Below, piece by piece: positions 1 through 7,634 of a DNA stretch of 64,000 nucleotides. How positions within the stretch are numbered: the stretch's first letter is position 1; each line of letters starts with the position of its first letter. The DNA is from Streptomyces sp. NBRC 110035. GTDB lineage: Bacteria > Actinomycetota > Actinomycetes > Streptomycetales > Streptomycetaceae. The translations under genes and the position numbers were made by a program. Location: contig NZ_BBNN01000023.1 of the NCBI RefSeq assembly GCF_000829695.1, positions 1 through 64,000 on the forward strand, in the 5' to 3' direction. The notes under the pieces are model-generated. The model worked only from the letters and a program-made list of their open reading frames with translations. It was not told the DNA's origin and made no database searches.

Positions 1-577
1 CCCCTTCCTCCCACTGCCCGCCCTCGATCAGATCGGTGACCACCCGGCGGACCTGGGCGGCGGTGACCTCGGCGACATCGTCGTCGGGGCCGAGCCGTAC
101 GGCGTCCAGCAGCTGGCACCACGAGGTGCGCCCGGTCTCCAGCGCGGCGACGAAGGAGTACGGCCAGCCCGGCACGAACTGATCCGAAGCGCGTCCGTTC
201 CGGCCGTAGACATGACAGAACAGACGGTCCGCGCTGGTCGGGGCATCCGAGCGCAGCCAGTTGCTCACATCGACAGCCAGGACCAGGCGGTTGTCGGCGG
301 CCTTGGGCTGCGGCAGCACCGCCAGCGCCCGACGTAGCCGGCTCTCCTCGATCCGGCCGCAGTTCAGCGCGTCGTACAACGCGCCGTGCCCCCGCCTGTG
401 CTCGGCCACCAGCGTCAGATCGACCGGCGAGGTCACCGGCCCGTTCTCGCACAGCATCGCGTCCGTGAGCTCGAACAGGGTGTCACCGCGCCGGGTCAGG
501 CACGCGTAGAAGTCCTCCCGGAAGTGTGACGTGAAGTCGAACGCGTCCCACCGGGCATCGTCGTGCAGCACACTCAC
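1..577 (-). CDS. Putative transposase, C-terminus cut by window edge
   Basis: Reading in from a GTG at 577 on the minus strand, an open frame of about 192 codons runs off the window. It starts VSVLHDDARWDAFDF and contains LVLAVDVSNWLRSDA and FVPGWPYSFVAALETGRTSW, which I recognise from a widespread streptomycete family of putative DDE transposases (IS701-like; NF041680-type in current naming, from memory). VLAVDVSNW is probably the first catalytic-Asp region. There is no ATG, so the start rests on family resemblance. It lies next to a second insertion sequence. Since the other end is missing, I cannot say whether the copy is intact. Confidence 0.75.
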   Translation of the reverse strand, partial: MSVLHDDARWDAFDFTSHFREDFYACLTRRGDTLFELTDAMLCENGPVTSPVDLTLVAEHRRGHGALYDALNCGRIEESRLRRALAVLPQPKAADNRLVLAVDVSNWLRSDAPTSADRLFCHVYGRNGRASDQFVPGWPYSFVAALETGRTSWCQLLDAVRLGPDDDVAEVTAAQVRRVVTDLIEGGQWEEG

Positions 578-711
578 CCCTGCGGCCTTCGTATGAGTCT
601 GATTCCTTGGCGGAACGCAGGATCATGCGAGGGCCGTCCGCCTGTCTGGCGAATCCCCAGGTGAGTGACGGTGTCCTACTCGACGTTCGAGGACCGAGGT
701 TAAAGAACAAG

Positions 712-740
712 CTCAGCTTGACTCTGTCGGGGATCTTGGA
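712..740. repeat. Terminal inverted repeat of the IS1182-type element (transposase 3' side)
   Basis: These 29 bases are the exact reverse complement of 2522-2550. The match stops immediately outside and inside these limits, which fixes the arm length. Confidence 0.9.
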
Positions 741-750
741 ACTGCCGGGG

Positions 751-2466
751 TTAACTGCCGAGTTTTCGCCGGGACTTCGGCCGGGGGATTTTGTGCTGGT
801 CGAGGTAGTTCTGGAAGGCGGTCGGCTGGCGGGACGGGGGCGCTTGCGTGGTCGGTGGCAGTCTGCTGAGGCGCTCGATGTTGACGGCGATGGCAGTCGG
901 GACGTGCTGGACGTGGGCTTTCTCTTGGCCGCGGTAGCGGCAGCGGCGCATGCCGTGGCCGTGGGCGAACTCGTTGACCGTGCCCTCTGCTCCGGAGCGG
1001 ACCGCGTAGCGGGTCTTCCATTCAGGCGTCTGCTGCTCGTCCCGGACGCGGACTTGGAGGTCACGGAGCTTGCGCGGCGGAAAGCCGACGTTCCGTGAGC
1101 CGTCGCGCGAGCTGGTGCACCGGACGCGGACGGGGCTGGGGTGGCACTGGCTCTTGGCGAACTTCGCCACGATCAGCGGAGCCGCGGTGGGTGAGGAGGT
1201 CGGGTAGGGGCCGTGTCAGCCCTGGCTGACCTGGCCCTGGGGGCAGGTGACCTGCCGGCGGTCGTAGTCGATGTGGAAGTCGTCCCGGCCGAAGCCCTCG
1301 CCTCGGCGGTGCTGACGGATGGGGTTGCCCGGCAGCGGCCCGGTGACGGTGACCTGGTGTTCCCGGGCGGCCTGTTCCAGGTGGACCAGGGAGGTGTAGC
1401 CGCCGTCGACCAGGTGCTCGGCGGGCAGGAGGCCGCGGCGGTGCAGGCGGGTGTGGATGCCGGGCAGGACTTTGCTGTCGTGCGTGGTGGCCACGTCCGT
1501 GATCACGTTGGGGCCATCGGGGGTGCAGGTCTCGGTCGGGTGAGCGGAGAACCCCTTCCAGCTGATGATGTGTCCGCGGCGTGCGTAGCGGGCCGAGGTG
1601 TCATAGGGAGGGACGATCGCCTGGGACGAGGGCGGCAGTCCGGGCCCGCCTTCCGTCTCGGCGGTGCGCCAGCGCAGGCGGCCTGCGGTGTCGCGGTGGT
1701 AATTCTGCACCATGATCTGGCGCGGGGCCTGGACACGGGGGCTGGATGTGCGGTCTGAACCGTGCTGGTAGAGGTGTTCCAGGAGCCGGACGGCGTCGTT
1801 GCCGGTGGCGAGGATCCTGGTCTTGGGCTTGGTGGGGTTCTTGCCCAGGCGGACCGGTCGGCCGTAGCGGCGTGCCCAGTCCTCGTCGACCAGTTCGTCC
1901 AACAGGTGAGGAGAGGTGCCGGCGACTTCTTCCAGTGCGGCGCGTACCGCCTCGGTGATCAGTTCCAGGCGGGTCAGGTCGCGCACCGCGGCCAGGACGT
2001 GGGTGGAGTCGGTGCGCTGTGTGGTGCGCTCGCGCACCAGGCCGGACTCCTTGAGACGGGCAAGTACGAGGTCGAGGAGGTGGTCAGCTCGGTCGCCTTC
2101 GGTGAGGCGGTCGCGGAAGTCGGCCAGCACGCTGTGGTGGAAGCCGGAGTCGTCCAGCTCCATGGCCATCGCGTACTTGAAGTCGATGCGGCAGCGCACC
2201 GCCTCGGCGGCCTGCCGGTCCGACAGACCGAGCAGGAACTGCAGCACGCACACGGTGGCCAGCTGGGCGGGCGAGAGGCCCGGACGCCCGTCACGCGGAT
2301 ACCAGTCGGCGAAGTCCTCGTCGCACCACAGCCCGTCCAGGCGGTCTCTCACCCACATCGCCGTCGTGCCGTCCGGGTTGCTCGCCCGCGCGATCTGCAC
2401 GGTCAGAGGCGGGACTTGCTCACCGGAACGGGGACGGAGGGACAACGGGCACCTCGACAGTTGCAT
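751..2466 (-). pseudogene. IS1182 family transposase interrupted by one internal TGA
   Basis: The frame opens at ATG 2466 ([20 protein letters not shown]) and reads as an IS1182 transposase: [20 protein letters not shown] near the N-terminus, then [13 protein letters not shown] and [16 protein letters not shown] in the catalytic core. It stops at TGA 1216-1218 after CPQGQVSQG. The same frame continues downstream with family sequence (HGPYPTSS, RNVGFPPRKL, VNEFAHGHGMRRCRYRG) to a stop at 751-753. Relatives usually have Trp at this position, so one TGG to TGA change explains the break. The protein would lose about 155 residues, including the conserved C-terminal motif, so autonomous transposition is doubtful. 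Confidence 0.85.
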
Positions 2467-2521
2467 CGGTAACCGGAACTACCCGAGCATGCCCGTTGAC
2501 CACGCTGCCGCACCGCGAAAC

Positions 2522-2550
2522 TCCAAGATCCCCGACAGAGTCAAGCTGAG
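2522..2550. repeat. Terminal inverted repeat of the IS1182-type element (transposase 5' side)
   Basis: These 29 bases are the exact reverse complement of 712-740. The transposase start codon lies 56 bp inside this end. Confidence 0.9.
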
Positions 2551-2604
2551 AACGGACAACTGTCTTGCCCCGTTTCAGTCCATGCCTCATGGCGTGGCGC
2601 ACTG

Positions 2605-2624
2605 TTGCAAGCGACTGCTTGCAA
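2605..2624. promoter_or_regulatory. Candidate operator of the XRE regulator
   Basis: TTGCAAGC-GACT-GCTTGCAA is a perfect 8+8 bp inverted repeat ending 29 bp before the ATG of the XRE gene. Position and symmetry suggest autoregulation; no binding data are available from the sequence. Confidence 0.45.
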
Positions 2625-2653
2625 TAGTTAGCGGAGTGGGGCAGGGTGGAGGC

Positions 2654-3274
2654 ATGGCATCACTCAACGTCGGCAATCTCGGTGACTATCTGCGGGAGCA
2701 GCGGCGCAACGCGCAGTTGTCGCTGCGGCAGCTCGCCGATGCCGCCGGGGTGTCCAATCCCTATCTGAGCCAGATCGAGCGCGGGCTGCGCAAGCCGAGC
2801 GCGGAGGTGCTGCAGCAGGTCGCCAAGGCGCTGCGGATCTCCGCCGAGACGCTGTACGTGCGCGCCGGCATCCTCGACGCCGAGCGGGACCGCGACGACG
2901 TGGAGACGCGGGCCGTCATCCTCGCCGACCTCGCCCTGACCGAGCGTCAGAAGCAGGTGCTGCTCCAGATCTACGAGTCCTTCCGCAAGGAGAACGGGTT
3001 TGTGGGTCCCGAGGAGGGTGAGACGACGGGGGGTGCCGGTGGAGCCGGTGCCGCTCGGGGGGCCGAGGTCCTGGAGGTCCGGGAGGTTCCGGACGCCGCG
3101 GAGGCCTCGGACGGTTCCGTGGGTGGTGCCGGGATACGGCGAGGGCGTCAGGGCGGTGGCGGTGCGTCCGCCGGGCGCCGGGCTCCCTCCACCCGCAAGG
3201 GCGGTACGTCCGCCGAGCGCCGCCCCCGTACGGCCGGCGGCAGTGACACCGATCCGCAGCAGACGGCCGGCTGA
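2654..3274 (+). CDS. XRE-family helix-turn-helix transcriptional regulator
   Basis: This 206-residue protein starts at ATG 2654, with a purine-rich GGTGGAGG just upstream. Residues ~8-65 form a typical Cro/CI helix-turn-helix: LGDYLREQRRNAQLSLRQLA, then AGVSNPYLSQIERGLRKPS. Residues ~66-110 are helical and charged. The rest is a low-complexity Gly/Ala/Arg tail without recognisable domain. It is followed after 76 bp by a lysine-rich HBHA-like gene; this regulator plus HBHA-like pair is common in streptomycetes, as I recall. A palindrome in the leader suggests self-control. The function of the disordered tail is unknown. Confidence 0.85.
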   Translation: MASLNVGNLGDYLREQRRNAQLSLRQLADAAGVSNPYLSQIERGLRKPSAEVLQQVAKALRISAETLYVRAGILDAERDRDDVETRAVILADLALTERQKQVLLQIYESFRKENGFVGPEEGETTGGAGGAGAARGAEVLEVREVPDAAEASDGSVGGAGIRRGRQGGGGASAGRRAPSTRKGGTSAERRPRTAGGSDTDPQQTAG

Positions 3275-3350
3275 GCCGGACCAGGGCACCGGCCGCCGCC
3301 GCGGATCATCCAGACCCTCAGCCGAAAACGAATCCGGGAGGACCCCCACC

Positions 3351-3983
3351 ATGGCCATCACCGACGACCTGCGCAAGACCTTCAGCCACCCGACCCCCCT
3401 CTACTTCGCCGCCGGCACCGCCGACCTCGCTCTGCAGCAGGCCAGGAAGGTGCCGGGGCTGGTGGAGCAGATCCGCGCCGAGGCTCCTTCGCGCATCGAG
3501 GCCGTCCGCCAGACCGACCCGAAGGCCGTCCAGGAGAGGGCGACCGTCAGGGTCAAGGAGACGCAGGAGACCGTCCAGACCAAGGTCGGCGAGTTCTTCG
3601 GCTCGCTCGACACCGACCTGAAGAAGTTCGGTGAGACCGCTCAGGACCTCGCCCTGCGCGGTGTCGGCGTCGCCGCCGAGTACGCCGTCAAGGCCCGGGA
3701 GGCCTACGAGAAGGTCGCCGAGCACGGTGAGCAGACCGTGCGGACCTGGCGCGGCGAGGCCGCCGAGGGCATCGAGGACATCGCCGTCGCCGTCGAGCCG
3801 AAGAGCGAGCCCAAGCCGAAGCTCGAGGCCGTTGAGACCGCCGAGGTCACGGACGACAAGGACGCCAAGGGCGAGAAGACCGTCCCGGCTCCCTCCGCGT
3901 CCGCCGAGACGAAGAAGCCCGCCGCCAAGAAGGCCCCGGTGAGCAAGGCCACGGCCAAGAAGACGACGCCGCCCGCCAAGTAG
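3351..3983 (+). CDS. HBHA-like protein with helical core and Lys/Ala/Pro-rich tail
   Basis: This 210-residue protein starts at ATG 3351 behind GGGAGG. Residues 1-150 are predicted to be long amphipathic helices rich in Glu, Lys, Gln and Thr (VKETQETVQTKVGEFFGSLD). Residues ~165-210 are a basic tail with repeated AAKK/TAKK units. This design resembles mycobacterial heparin-binding haemagglutinin, a helical coil with a lysine-rich C-terminus. No signal peptide or membrane segment is visible. Surface adhesion is known for the mycobacterial protein; here a DNA-, polymer- or membrane-binding role is equally possible. The similarity is architectural and I could not align it formally. Confidence 0.7.
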   Translation: MAITDDLRKTFSHPTPLYFAAGTADLALQQARKVPGLVEQIRAEAPSRIEAVRQTDPKAVQERATVRVKETQETVQTKVGEFFGSLDTDLKKFGETAQDLALRGVGVAAEYAVKAREAYEKVAEHGEQTVRTWRGEAAEGIEDIAVAVEPKSEPKPKLEAVETAEVTDDKDAKGEKTVPAPSASAETKKPAAKKAPVSKATAKKTTPPAK

Positions 3984-4022
3984 GCGCGAGCGGAGCCGCA
4001 GCGGTGAGCCGTGGATGAACCT

Positions 4023-4059
4023 GAACGGGCCGGGCACTCTTGTGGTGTCCGGCCCGTTC
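4023..4059 (+). terminator. Rho-independent-type hairpin after the HBHA-like gene
   Basis: GAACGGGCCGG at 4023-4033 pairs perfectly with CCGGCCCGTTC at 4049-4059. It has no T-run, as is usual in Streptomyces. Confidence 0.6.
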
Positions 4060-4119
4060 CACGGATAGCCGGCCGGCGGTTGTGGGTACGGTGAACCGCG
4101 TAAGAACGAGCCGAATCGG

Positions 4120-4470
4120 GTGGTGGACGTTGTGCTGATGCAGGGCTTCGCTGGGTTCATGTGGCTGCTGAGCGTGGCCCTGATCGTGTTCAGCGGCTTC
4201 GCGCTGATCGACGCGGCCACCCGCCGCGAGGACGCCTACCGCGCGGCGGACAAGAAGACCAAGCCGTTCTGGCTGATCATCCTCGGGCTCGCCTTCGTGG
4301 TGAACCTGATCTTCAACATCCTGTCGTTCCTGCCGATCATCGGGCTGATCGCGACCATCGTCTACATGGTCGACGTCCGTCCCGCCCTGCGCGGCCTCTC
4401 CGGCGGCGGGCGCAGCCGGAAGGGCTCCAGCAGCGACGGTCCTTACGGTCCGTACAACGGCGGGCGGTAG
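4120..4470 (+). CDS. DUF2516 family small membrane protein
   Basis: This 116-residue protein has two hydrophobic segments (~9-31 WLLSVALIVFSGFALIDA and ~49-85, which may cross once or twice) separated by the polar stretch TRREDAYRAADKKTKPF. It ends in a Gly/Ser/Tyr tail (GPYGPYNGGR). The pattern matches DUF2516, a family of unknown function found in actinobacteria. GTG at 4120 gives the longest frame; ATG at 4138 (MQGFAGFMW) is a credible alternative, since neither has a strong Shine-Dalgarno sequence. It stands alone between an upstream terminator and a convergent phosphatase gene. Confidence 0.75.
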   Translation: MVDVVLMQGFAGFMWLLSVALIVFSGFALIDAATRREDAYRAADKKTKPFWLIILGLAFVVNLIFNILSFLPIIGLIATIVYMVDVRPALRGLSGGGRSRKGSSSDGPYGPYNGGR

Positions 4471-4530
4471 GACGGAAGCGGGCAGGGAGCAGCGGCTTCA
4501 CCGCGGCTGCGGTCACAGCTGCGGCTGCGG

Positions 4531-6021
4531 TTACGGCTGGGGCTGGGGTACCCGGTCCAGGAGGAGGACCGCCACGTCGTCGGTCAGCTCGCCGCCGTTG
4601 AGGTCGCGGACCTCGTCGACCGCCGCCTGGAGCAGTTCCTCGCCGCGCAGGCCGTCGGCGAGCCGGCGGCGGACCATGCCGACCATGCCGTCCTGGCCGA
4701 GCCGTTCCCCGGTGTCGCCGACGCGGCCCTCGATGAGGCCGTCGGTGTAGAGCATCAGGCTCCACTCGGCGCCCAGTTCCACCTGCGTACGCGGCCAGTG
4801 GGCGCCGGACAGCAGTCCGAGTGCGGGGCCGTTGTCGTCGTACGGCAGTAGTCGCGCGGGGTGTCCCGGGCGGGCGAGCAGCGGTGACGGATGGCCGGCC
4901 AGCCACAGGCCCGCCTCCCGGCCGTCGGGGGAGATGTCCACCGCGCAGAGCGTCGCGAAGATCTCGTCGTCCGAGCGTTCGTGTTCCAGCACCTGCTGCA
5001 GCGTGCCCAGCAGCTCGTCTCCGTACAGGCCGGCGAGCGTCAGCGCGCGCCAGGCGATCCGCAGCTCCACGCCGAGGGCGGCCTCGTCCGGGCCGTGGCC
5101 GCAGACGTCGCCGATCATGGCGTGCACGGTGCCGTCCGGGGTGCGGACGACGTCGTAGAAGTCGCCGCCGAGCAGGGCACGGGAGCGCCCCGGGCGGTAG
5201 CGGGCGGCGAAGTGGAGGGGGGAGCCGGCCAGGAGCGGCGTCGGCAGCAGTCCGCGTTCCAGCCGGCGGTTCTCCCGGGCGTGCAGCCTGCCCTCGGCGA
5301 GCCGGCGCTCGGCCGAGTCGGAGCGCTTCCGCTCCACCGCGTACCGGATCGCCCTGCTCAGCAGCCGGCCGTCCAGCTCGTCGCGGAAGAGGTAGTCCTG
5401 GGCGCCCACGCGTACCGCCTCGGCGCCCCGCTCGGCGTCGCCGGACGCGGTCAGCGCGAGAACGGCGTGCCGGGGTGCGAGCTCCAGCACGTGCTTGAGC
5501 ACGGCGAGCTCGTCGTGGGTGCCCTCACCGCCGGCGTTGCCGTCACCGTTGCCGCCGCCGTGTGCCGCCCGGCCACCGGGTGCGGACAGGGCGAGGTCCA
5601 GGAGGATGCAGTGGACGTCGTCGGTCAGCAGCCGCTCGGCCTCGGTGAGGTTGCGGGCGGTGCGGACGCGGATCGGCCTGCCGCTCCGGTCGAGCAGGGC
5701 GGGCACGATCGGCGAGCCTGCCGGGTCGTCCTCGATCAGCAGCAGGGTGAGGTGGGTGGGGGCGGTCGTGGTCGCCCCGGTGCTGTCCGGCGTGATCCTG
5801 GTCCTGGCCTTCTCCGTGTGGTTCTCGGTGTCGGTACCGGTGTCGGTGTCGGTTTCGGTGTGGACGGTGGCGCTGTCCGCGGTGCCCTCCGCGGGGCGCG
5901 GGGCCGTCGTGGTCCCGGCCGCCGGGGCGCCGTCGGCGGGGCCGCCGTTCATGGGCGCGGTGTGCGCCTGGCCGCTTTCCGCGGCCGGGAGCGTTCTCTG
6001 CCGCGGTATGGGTACGGGCAT
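4531..6021 (-). CDS. Receiver-PPM (SpoIIE-type) serine/threonine phosphatase
   Basis: This 496-residue protein starts at ATG 6021 with GGAAGG nine bases upstream; an ATG farther upstream lacks a ribosome site. Residues 1-90 are a disordered Thr-rich leader. Residues ~91-225 are a response-regulator receiver (LTLLLIEDDP, phospho-acceptor Asp142 in CILLDLAL), unusual for a Gly-rich insert at ~149-168 and Arg where the conserved Lys is expected (YLFRDEL). A short coiled linker follows. Residues ~256-490 are a PP2C phosphatase with the metal motifs GGDFYD, GDVCGHG, DGLIEGR and DDVAVL. The family acts on anti-sigma-factor antagonists in partner-switching cascades; no such partner is encoded nearby. 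Confidence 0.88.
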   Translation of the reverse strand: MPVPIPRQRTLPAAESGQAHTAPMNGGPADGAPAAGTTTAPRPAEGTADSATVHTETDTDTGTDTENHTEKARTRITPDSTGATTTAPTHLTLLLIEDDPAGSPIVPALLDRSGRPIRVRTARNLTEAERLLTDDVHCILLDLALSAPGGRAAHGGGNGDGNAGGEGTHDELAVLKHVLELAPRHAVLALTASGDAERGAEAVRVGAQDYLFRDELDGRLLSRAIRYAVERKRSDSAERRLAEGRLHARENRRLERGLLPTPLLAGSPLHFAARYRPGRSRALLGGDFYDVVRTPDGTVHAMIGDVCGHGPDEAALGVELRIAWRALTLAGLYGDELLGTLQQVLEHERSDDEIFATLCAVDISPDGREAGLWLAGHPSPLLARPGHPARLLPYDDNGPALGLLSGAHWPRTQVELGAEWSLMLYTDGLIEGRVGDTGERLGQDGMVGMVRRRLADGLRGEELLQAAVDEVRDLNGGELTDDVAVLLLDRVPQPQP

Positions 6022-6411
6022 CGTTCCGGGTTCCTTCCCTCCCCCCGAGGGTGTGGTGGGGGTGCGGGATCTCGGCCCGTCCCCCGTGCTCACGAACTGC
6101 CTGCGAGCAGGGGTGCCCCTTTCCAGCGGGGACGATAGCGGGTGTCGGCGCCGCAGCGGAATGGCGTGGAGCACGCCGTTCGGCCACCCGCCAGTGTCAT
6201 ATGCCGTGTTGTGGGAGGCACATGGACAGGCTCACGGATGCAGCCCGGATGACGAACGTCACGTTCACGGGGGTTCGGCCGGGCCGATTGCGTGGACTGG
6301 GTCACATGGCGCAGGTCACGGGGGTGTTGGGCGGTCTGGCGGTCGGTCCGGGGTGGGGGCACGGGTCGTTTCGGTGCCGGTTCCAGCGCGGAGGGGGCGT
6401 CGGAGGCCGTC
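6022..6411. other. Gene-free spacer between phosphatase and methyltransferase genes
   Basis: This 390-bp spacer holds the upstream region of the phosphatase gene and the tail side of the methyltransferase gene, both on the minus strand. I found no convincing hairpin, repeat or small coding frame. Confidence 0.5.
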
Positions 6412-7224
6412 TCACGCCCGAGGGGCCAAGGCTCCCCACCGCACCGTGACCTCGCCCTGCCGCCACCGCGCCGGGCCGTCCGTCACCGGCCAGTCGGCCG
6501 CGAGATCCCGTACCGCGCGGATCCAGCGCTGGCGGGCGCCGTACGAGGCGTAGGGCGCCGCTGCCGCCCAGGCGCGGTCGAAGTCGAGCAGGAAGGCGTG
6601 TACCGGTTCGCCGGGGACGTTGCGGTGGATGAGCGCCTTCGGCAGGCGCTCCGCCAGGTCGGAGGGGCGCCCCAGGGAGCCGAGGCGGGTCGCGAACGTG
6701 ACCGTGCGCGGCCCCTCGGGGCCGAGGGCGACCCACACGTGCCGCCGGCCGATCTCGTCGCATGTCCCCTCGACCAGCAGTCCCCCGCGCGAGCCCCGTT
6801 CCGGGGCGGCCGGGGCGAGCCGCGCGCACAGCCGCTGCCAGACGGCGGCGACCTCGGCCTCGTCGTACTGGCGGAGGACGTTCGCCGCGCGGACCAGCGC
6901 CGGCCGGCCGGGGAGCGGGATCTCGAAGCCGCCGTGCCGGAAGGACAGCCCTTCCCGCTCGTAGCGGCGGGCCGCCGCGACCCGGGACGGTTCGATCTCG
7001 ACGCCCACCACGTGCGCGCGGGGGGCCACGGTGCGCAGGCGGTGCAGCAGCTCGACCGCCGTCCAGGGGGTGGCGCCGTAGCCGAGGTCGACGGCGAGGG
7101 AGGTCTCCGCGCGGCGCAGTTCGGCGCCGTGCGTGGCCGCGATCCAGCGGTCCATGCGGCGCAGGCGGTTCGGGCTGGTCGTTCCGCGCGTCACCGCGCC
7201 GACGAGGGTGGTCCTCCCGCTCAT
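6412..7224 (-). CDS. Class I SAM-dependent methyltransferase-like protein
   Basis: This 270-residue protein has the Rossmann methyltransferase signature: motif I is SLAVDLGYGATPWTAVEL (~42-59), followed by the acidic strand end VVGVEIEPSRVAAARR (~72-87) and a third strand ALVRAANVLRQYDEAEV (~108-124). The substrate cannot be named. The next upstream gene is the divergent mshA, and the phosphatase gene lies downstream on the same strand with a 390-bp gap, so it is probably transcribed on its own. Confidence 0.8.
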   Translation of the reverse strand: MSGRTTLVGAVTRGTTSPNRLRRMDRWIAATHGAELRRAETSLAVDLGYGATPWTAVELLHRLRTVAPRAHVVGVEIEPSRVAAARRYEREGLSFRHGGFEIPLPGRPALVRAANVLRQYDEAEVAAVWQRLCARLAPAAPERGSRGGLLVEGTCDEIGRRHVWVALGPEGPRTVTFATRLGSLGRPSDLAERLPKALIHRNVPGEPVHAFLLDFDRAWAAAAPYASYGARQRWIRAVRDLAADWPVTDGPARWRQGEVTVRWGALAPRA

Positions 7225-7634
7225 GGAGTCCTCCCCCTCATGGGGTCTCCTTGCTCACGGGGGTCCTCCCGCCCGAGCCGAGTCGAGGGCGGGGGAGGGA
7301 GGTGGCGCGGGCGGTCATGCGTACGAGGGTATGCGGGTCCCCGGAACGAGTCCGAACCGGCACCGAGCGGGCCCGAACCGGCACCGAGGAGCGGGTCCGA
7401 GGGGGCCGCGGCCCCCGTCGCGACGGGGGCCACGAGGGGGTCGCTGTCCGCGTGCGGGGGCGCCTTTCCCCCACGCACCTCACGCTCGAACGGTTGAGCG
7501 ATATCAGGTAATGATCCGGCAAAGAACCGATCCGGGGAGGCCGTCCGGAAATGGGAGCGGCTCCCCCGGTGTTGGAGAGCTGGAGGGCTCCGCACGCCCC
7601 CGCACGCCATGCCCGCAGCGAGGAGGACCGGCAC
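7225..7634. other. Divergent intergenic region with REP-like hairpin and mshA promoter
   Basis: This region separates the methyltransferase gene (minus) from mshA (plus). It contains a GC-rich hairpin at 7265-7298 (CCTCCCGCCC paired with GGGCGGGGGAGG), two copies of CCGAACCGGCACCGA near 7355 and 7374, and a sigma-R-like promoter. No coding frame is convincing. Confidence 0.55.
7547..7573 (+). promoter_or_regulatory. Candidate sigma-R (thiol-stress) promoter of mshA
   Basis: GGAAA at 7547-7551 and GTT at 7571-7573 are 19 bp apart, close to the sigma-R consensus GGAAT-N18/19-GTT. Mycothiol genes are known members of the sigma-R regulon in S. coelicolor. The GTG start lies about 60 bp downstream. 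Confidence 0.5.

Larger units (their letters stand above)
712..2550 (-). mobile_element. IS1182-type insertion sequence with 29-bp perfect terminal inverted repeats
   Basis: The element is bounded by 712-740 (CTCAGCTTGACTCTGTCGGG then GATCTTGGA) and its exact reverse complement at 2522-2550. It is 1839 bp long and holds a single transposase frame on the minus strand. The bases flanking the repeats do not match each other, so I see no clear target-site duplication. It sits about 100 bp upstream of an XRE regulator gene. The perfect repeats suggest fairly recent arrival. Confidence 0.9.
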
